Positions 59,438 through 64,000 of a DNA stretch of 64,000 nt are shown here, piece by piece; within the stretch, counting starts at the first letter, position 1; every line of letters begins with the position of its first letter. Position numbers and translations under genes: made by a program. The notes beneath the pieces were generated by a model, which did no database searches, had not been told where the DNA came from, and was given only the letters and a program-made list of their open reading frames with translations. The stretch comes from Anas platyrhynchos (Eukaryota; Chordata; Aves; Anseriformes; Anatidae), in contig NC_092616.1 in NCBI RefSeq assembly GCF_047663525.1, positions 1,649,501 to 1,713,500 on the forward strand. Reading direction: 5' to 3'.

Positions 59438-60388
59438 TCATGGATTTCCCACCTGCTTAGTCATCCCCAGGAGCTTGCACAAAGTACGTTTCAAGGCTTC
59501 CTTCATCTGCTCGTTCCTTAGACTGAATATGAACGGGTTTAAAAGAGGTGTGACGATGCTGGAGAGAACAGAGAGGATTTTGTTGAGGTGCACAGAGTTC
59601 ATCTGGGGCGGCCTGAGGTAGATGAAGATAGAGATGCCAAAGCCCAGGGAAACCACGACGAAATGTGAAGCACAAGTGGCAGATGCTTTCTGCCTGCCCT
59701 GGTTGGACGGAATCCAGAGTATGGTTGAAATGATCCGGACGTAGGATGCTGCAGTCAGTGCCAGGGAACCGAGGAGCAGGACCGAAGACACCACCAAATC
59801 AGTCAACTCAACAACCCAAACGTCCGTACAGGCGAGGCGCAGGAGAGGCGTGCTGTCACAGAAGTAGTGCTCGATGACATTGGGACCACAGTAGGGCAGC
59901 CCGGCTCTAAGCACCGCTGATGGCAGGATCACGAGCAAGCCACCCACCCACACGGACAGGACAAGCTGGTTACACACCCTTCCCGTCATGATGGTGGGAT
60001 ACCTCAGCGGGTGGCATATTGCCACGTACCGGTCATAGGACATGATGGCAAAGAGGAGGAACTCTGCTGCAACAAGGGAGAAGTAAAAGTAGAGCTGGCT
60101 GAAGCAGCCCGCAAAGGAGATGGTTTTCTTCTCTGACAGAACATTTGCCAGCATTTTTGGCACCAGAGTGGAGGTTGTGGAGATCTCGATGAAGGAAAAG
60201 TTGCTGAGGAAGTAGTACATGGGAGAATGGAGATGGCAGTCTACATATACGAGTACGATGATAAGAGCATTTGCCAGGACAGTGACTAAATAAACAAACA
60301 GGAACACCACGAAGAAGACAATCTCTACCTCAAGGCTGTTAGGAAACCCCACCAGGATGAACTCTGTCACAGTGGTGGCATTCCCCAT
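59438..60388 (-). CDS. Olfactory receptor, class II, OR6-like, intact
   Basis: An uninterrupted 316-residue seven-transmembrane G-protein-coupled receptor that would bind odorants in olfactory cilia. The start is the ATG at 60388 because Met-Gly-Asn-Ala-Thr gives the usual short N-terminus with a glycosylation site. An upstream in-frame ATG at 60484 would add 32 charged residues atypical of the family. Hallmarks: LHSPMYYF (53-60), Cys95 and Cys177 for the extracellular disulfide, MSYDRYVAICHPLRY (116-130), KASATCASH (234-242) and PLLNPFIFSLRN (281-292). The length is normal (about 310-320) and no stops or frameshifts are seen, so it is probably functional. It has one coding exon, as usual. 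No other receptor lies in the window. Subfamily is judged by overall look only. Confidence 0.95.
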   Translation of the reverse strand: MGNATTVTEFILVGFPNSLEVEIVFFVVFLFVYLVTVLANALIIVLVYVDCHLHSPMYYFLSNFSFIEISTTSTLVPKMLANVLSEKKTISFAGCFSQLYFYFSLVAAEFLLFAIMSYDRYVAICHPLRYPTIMTGRVCNQLVLSVWVGGLLVILPSAVLRAGLPYCGPNVIEHYFCDSTPLLRLACTDVWVVELTDLVVSSVLLLGSLALTAASYVRIISTILWIPSNQGRQKASATCASHFVVVSLGFGISIFIYLRPPQMNSVHLNKILSVLSSIVTPLLNPFIFSLRNEQMKEALKRTLCKLLGMTKQVGNP

Positions 60389-61937
60389 TGTTCCCCACAC
60401 GTTTGCTGTCAGCTCTTCGAAATTTAACTCATTCCTTTTAAATAAAGATCTTTTCTTAGCAGTCACATCTCCGTTCCTCCCCATCTAGCAGTCACCAATA
60501 CTTGTTACAGCTTTTCACTTCAAAAGGATGGAGCAGACGAGTCCTTGCTGCCAAGCTGCTTCAGTGTCTCTGTTACCATCGGCCAGAATTGCCATCAAAC
60601 ATCTACATATGACTAGTTATTGTCACCCTGCGTTTTCTACAGCTGGATTTTCAGTTATGCATGCTCAAAGTGACCAAACATTGCATTTGCAAGGAAAATA
60701 CCCCTGCTTAGACATTGGTTGCTTCATGGTTGCCTTCATCATGAACATAGTTTGGGTGCCTTCCTGAAAGCTGTTGTGCCTGAATTCCTGATGAGAGGTT
60801 CAATTCTGGAAACCAAGAGGCAAAATGCAGAGACAGACTGAGAGAGAGAGGAAAAGATGATCCCGCGTTCCTCGTTTCTGTTGTACCAGCAGCAGAGCTC
60901 ACTCTTCAGCTGAGTTACTTATTGCACAGCACCCAGCAGGAGAAACACGGAGGTGCAGGGTGATGGGGCTTGGAGTATTAGAACAAAAAGGGGCTTACAC
61001 TCTCATAGCCAATATAACCGTGGCTCTCCTTCAGGTCTGACAAGCTGTGCTCAATCCCATGAGAATGGAGCAGTGTTTTCCATGGTCTGCATAAGTGCTG
61101 GCTGCAGATTCCTGTGGGAATTAGATTAGTCATGGCAGGAAAACCTGAACAATTAATGCTTGAAACCTCTCAGGGAAGGAAGCCCCAAAAGTAATGTTCA
61201 GTAATGGGGCAGAAGTGATTATATTATTATTTTTCTCTGTTTTCACAAAGAGGGCACATTTCACAATGGGACAAGAATACTCAATAGACTGTCTGAGAAA
61301 TTCCAAAAGAAATGGTAAAATGATTGCCTCCTTCACAAACATTTGCACCTCAAAGTCCAGAGATTTCCAACTCAGAAGACTGAGGGAAGCAAATCTTAAC
61401 GAATGTGTACAAGAGTAGGGCACTGGTCGATTTGAAATTGATTTTGTCCTGCATCCACCAAGTCTTGATGTAGCATCACATGAAGTATGAGATCTTCATC
61501 TTCAGGACATCTTCATCTGCATGAGATCTTCGTCTTCATGAGTATCTCATGAAGTATGAGGCAACAACGGCATTTTTCAGTGAATTGGATTAGGGATGAC
61601 CCCGCAAGGCTCCCAGCCCTCAGAGATACAACAGCAATGGGCAGATTCCAATCATTTCAATCACTTCACAGGGTGAATGTCTTTTTTTTGTTGTTTTGTT
61701 TTGTTTTGTTTGTTTGTTTGTTTGTTTTTTAAGCTAGCACAAAAGTGCACACTCACAGGGAATTCCAGGGTCCAGTTCATCTGCCTGGTTTAGGACAGAG
61801 CTAGCCAAGGACTAGGAATGTTAATGCCTTTCTCATCTTAAATCCCATTAACCCTGAAAAACTGTTCAGGCGGATATCCTTCAGGGCTCGTGGTGCTGTC
61901 TTGAGCAGTCCTAGTTCACTCACACTTTCTATTTGTG
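60389..61937. other. Upstream region of the olfactory receptor, no other gene seen
   Basis: Likely holds 5' untranslated exons and promoter of the receptor, but none can be fixed. A short duplicated block lies at 61479-61560 and a TTTG-rich repeat at 61681-61732. Confidence 0.45.
61681..61732 (+). repeat. TTTG/TTTTG simple repeat
   Basis: T run followed by TTTTG and TTTG units. Confidence 0.88.
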
Positions 61938-63370
61938 TGTAGTGGTTTAACACTGGTAGGTAGTAAGCACTACCATGCCGTTCTCTTACTCACTGTCCTC
62001 AAAATGGGGAGAAAATACCAAAAAAAGAAAAATAAAAAATAAAGACTCATGGTTTGAGATGAAGACAGGGAGATTGCTCGTACTCATGGTACCATAACAG
62101 GCAAAACAGGCTCACCTTATGGGAGATTAATGTAATTTGGGGAGATTAATGTAATTTATTGCCTATTGATAACAGACTGGGGCAGTGATAACCAAAGGCA
62201 AAACAAAACCACCTTCCTCCCACCTTCCTCTTCTACCTTCTCCTCCCAAGCAACGCAGAGGAACGGGGAATGGTGTCAGTCCATACTGCTTCGTTGGTGA
62301 TGCTCCTTCATCCTCACTCTCTTCCCTCACTCCAGCATGGGGTCTCTCCCAGAGATGTCCTTCCCGAACTGATCCCACAGGCTGCGTGCAGTTCTTCCTG
62401 TGGGGCACTGTTCTTGGGGAACGGATGTCTCCAGCATGCATCCTCTCAGTTAGGTTATCACAGAAAAACTGTGTTGGAGCTATGGCCATGTACTCGGGCT
62501 AGTGCATGGCCATTACTGCTGTCCCTGCACTGCTGTACTGAACAGGCTGGAACTCCAGCATCAATTTGAGGGACTGTGGCCTGTGAACGAATCTACATGG
62601 GGGCATGGACACCCCAACGGGTCTGCATGTGTGGATATGTCCAGAGTGCAGAAGGTACAACCCTGAAGGGCTCTGAGTCTCTGAGTCTGAGTCGGTGAGT
62701 CTTTGAGTTTACCATGAGTCTACTATGAGTCTATGCGTCTACTAACGATGAGTCTACATGTACAAATCTACAAGTCTATGAGTCTTTGAGTCTGAGTCTG
62801 AGTCTTTGAATCTGTGTCTGTGAGTCTTTGAGTCTATGAATCTTTGAGCCTTTGAGTCTGAGTCTGTGAGTCTTTGAGTCTTCAAGTCTATGAATCTCTG
62901 AGCCTTTGAGTCTGTGAGTCTTTGTCTTTGAGTCTGTGAATCTGAGTCTATGAGTCTTCGAGTCTATGAATCTTTCAGTCTGAGTCTTTGTCTTTGAGTC
63001 TTTGAGTCTGTGAGTCTTTGAGTCTTTGGGTCTATGAATCTTTGAGTCTGTGAGTCTTTGAGCCTGAGTCTGTGAATCTGTGAGTCTTTGAGTCTTTGAG
63101 TCTATGAAACTTTGAGTCTTTGAGTCTGTGAGTCTACGAGTCTGAATAAGGCCACAGAGGAGCAGGTGGGGTGGCATGAAGTGACTGTGACCATGGATAA
63201 GTGCACACTGCAGCAAGTACACCACTGAAGGAACCGTGCCTCATGGATAAGGCCACACCAGAGCAGGAACACCCCAAAGGGATGGAGGCCCAGAGCAGGG
63301 GCAAAGGGAGGCGTTCATTGCACTGTTAAAACCTACAGCCCTGTGGATTCTCTACCTCATCCAACACAAC
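61938..63370 (+). mobile_element. ERVL-like LTR with an internal tandem array
   Basis: It starts TGTAGTGGTTTAACACTGG, with the same plan as the LTR at 63814. It continues through the CAGCATGGGGTCTCTCCCAG and GGGGCACTGTTC blocks typical of the long avian ERVL-type LTR. After a tandem array (62674-63144), CATGGATAAGGCCACACCAG and AACACCCCAAAGGGA continue the same kind of sequence. The right end is not defined. A 19-bp direct duplication lies at 62121-62157. Confidence 0.55.
62674..63144 (+). repeat. GAGTCT tandem array (about 470 bases)
   Basis: Irregular units of 8 bases such as GAGTCTTT and GAGTCTGT, with GAGTCTAT and longer 10-12 base variants, repeated about 55 times. The array is nearly free of C except in TCT and leaves the minus strand open for 149 codons, which is a by-product of the period. 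Confidence 0.92.
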
Positions 63371-63418
63371 AGGTCTTTGGGGATGCATCAGGAGCGTTAA
63401 TAGAGAGTTAACTGCCAC

Positions 63419-63450
63419 GTGAGGTTTATGTTGGATGTTAGGAAGAACTT
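63419..63450 (+). mobile_element. CR1 fragment cut by another CR1
   Basis: GGTTTATGTTGGATGTTAGG then AAGAACTT matches a plus-strand CR1 3' segment. It stops exactly where the minus-strand CR1 tail begins. Confidence 0.5.
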
Positions 63451-63550
63451 CACAGAATCACAGAATCACAGAATTTCTAGGTTGGAAGAGACCTCAAGAT
63501 CATCGAGCCCAACCTCTGACCTAACGCTAACAGTCCCCAATAAACCATAT
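63451..63550 (-). mobile_element. CR1 3' fragment, interrupted by an LTR
   Basis: Three CACAGAAT octamers, then GGTTGGAAGAGACCTCAAGA and GACCTAACGCTAACAG, CR1 3' sequence in reverse complement. It ends at AAACCATAT, inside normal CR1 sequence, where the next LTR starts. Confidence 0.82.
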
Positions 63551-63650
63551 TGTGGGATTATTCTGGGTTGTGCCTGCGTGCACAAAAGGAGGGGTCTGGG
63601 GTGCCTGCAAGCACAGTGGGAGGGGTCCTGGGTTCCTGGGTGGGATGCTT

Positions 63651-63706
63651 TGACACTATATAAGTGACACTATATAAGTGACACTATATAAGTGTCACTA
63701 TATATT
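63651..63706 (+). promoter_or_regulatory. Triplicated TATA-box unit
   Basis: The 14-bp unit TGACACTATATAAG occurs three times exactly (63651, 63665, 63679), and a fourth degenerate copy follows. Each carries a TATATAAG core. Confidence 0.85.
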
Positions 63707-63719
63707 ACTGTCACGCAGT

Positions 63720-63725
63720 AATAAA
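63720..63725 (+). terminator. LTR polyadenylation signal AATAAA
   Basis: Lies 14 bases after the last TATA-like unit and about 70 bases before the LTR end. Confidence 0.6.
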
Positions 63726-63797
63726 TTGGCTTACGGCACAGAACGCTGGTCGTTGTGTCCGTTTGTCCCGGGGCTTTTGGTCGGGATATCCTACATA

Positions 63798-63813
63798 TGG
63801 TGACCCCGACGTG
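63798..63813 (+). promoter_or_regulatory. Primer binding site, tRNA-Trp, truncated
   Basis: TGGTGACCCCGACGTG is the first 16 bases of the tRNA-Trp primer site used by avian alpharetroviruses. It is cut after base 16 by the next LTR. Confidence 0.8.
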
Positions 63814-64000
63814 TGTCGTGGTTTAACCCGGCCGGCAGCTAAACACCACGCAGCCGTTCGCTCACCCTCCCCCCTCCCTCTCTGGGACGGGGGAGAGAAA
63901 TGGAGAGTGAAGCCCGTGAGTTGAGATAAAGACAGTTTAATAAGACAGGAAAATAATAATAACAAAATAATAATAACAATAATAATAATAATGATACAAT
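63814..64000 (+). mobile_element. ERVL-like LTR, running off the window
   Basis: It starts TGTCGTGGTTTAACCCGGCC, with AAACACCACGCAGCCG and GAGATAAAGACAGTTTAATA following, the well-known start of an avian ERVL-type LTR. It ends in ATA-type simple sequence at the window edge. Confidence 0.7.

Larger units (their letters stand above)
63551..63795 (+). mobile_element. LTR with tRNA-Trp primer site (alpharetrovirus-like)
   Basis: 245 bp, TGTGGGAT to CTACA. It has a repeated TATA region (63651-63706), AATAAA (63720-63725) and, two bases after the end, a tRNA-Trp-type primer site. No internal genes follow, because another LTR starts immediately after the primer site. Confidence 0.75.

Noticed and set aside
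62674-63144. CRISPR-like array
   Set aside because: The genome is eukaryotic and the units are 8-12 bases with no separate unique spacers; it is a simple tandem repeat.
62776-63225. 149-codon minus-strand frame with a repeated Thr-Asp-Ser-Lys-type product
   Set aside because: By-product of the GAGTCT tandem array, whose minus strand lacks stops; no promoter or start context.

Overview
This is a gene-poor vertebrate nuclear window, and everything recognisable in it points to a bird. It carries several CR1 retrotransposon copies with the typical ATTCTRTG-type 3' tail, avian-type endogenous retrovirus LTRs, and a gene with the HU-like fold of the CCDC81 family, which is expanded in birds. Galliform or anseriform is plausible, but the order cannot be fixed from sequence alone. 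Coding genes have introns. No CRISPR array, operon or prokaryotic signal is present.

Left part (1-21.9 kb): AT-rich non-coding DNA with no gene I can support, apart from a possible exon end at the very start. It holds an ERVL-like solo LTR (3.5 kb), a class I solo LTR with a 5-bp target duplication (4.4-5.0 kb) and homopolymer runs.

21.9-24.1 kb: a complete, apparently young, non-autonomous provirus. Its two 267-bp LTRs are identical by eye. It has a 6-bp target duplication, a primer site matching tRNA-Phe, a gag-derived reading frame broken by one in-frame stop, no pol, a short Env-tail-like segment and a polypurine tract. Its LTR resembles avian alpharetroviral LTRs.

24.1-43.7 kb: mostly non-coding DNA with decayed CR1 copies. 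These include a CR1 ORF2 piece (38.2-39.2 kb) with a second CR1 inserted in the opposite strand.

43.7-50.8 kb: a minus-strand class I (gamma-like) retroviral composite. In transcription order it has a 5' LTR stub, tRNA-His primer site, broken gag, protease and reverse transcriptase pieces, a different LTR, integrase, a broken env with an internal deletion, polypurine tract and 3' LTR. The three LTR pieces belong to different subfamilies, so this is not one simple provirus.

50.8-56.4 kb: the GC-richer, gene-bearing part. A minus-strand spliced gene of unknown function (four internal/terminal exons with compatible phases) lies head-to-head with a plus-strand CCDC81-like gene. The latter has a promoter with CRE, E-box and TATA. 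It encodes one HU-like domain and then runs into a retroviral LTR fragment.

56.4-64 kb: a CR1 reverse-transcriptase remnant, an ERVL-like LTR, one intact intronless olfactory receptor gene (minus strand), then a stack of nested elements. That stack is an ERVL-like LTR carrying a GAGTCT tandem array, two CR1 fragments, an LTR with a triplicated TATA box and tRNA-Trp primer site, and another ERVL-like LTR running off the end.

The host genes show no shared pathway. The window is dominated by layered retroelement insertions, with two or three host genes in its right-hand third. I found no clearly new system; the best candidates are the unknown minus-strand gene and the mosaic young provirus.
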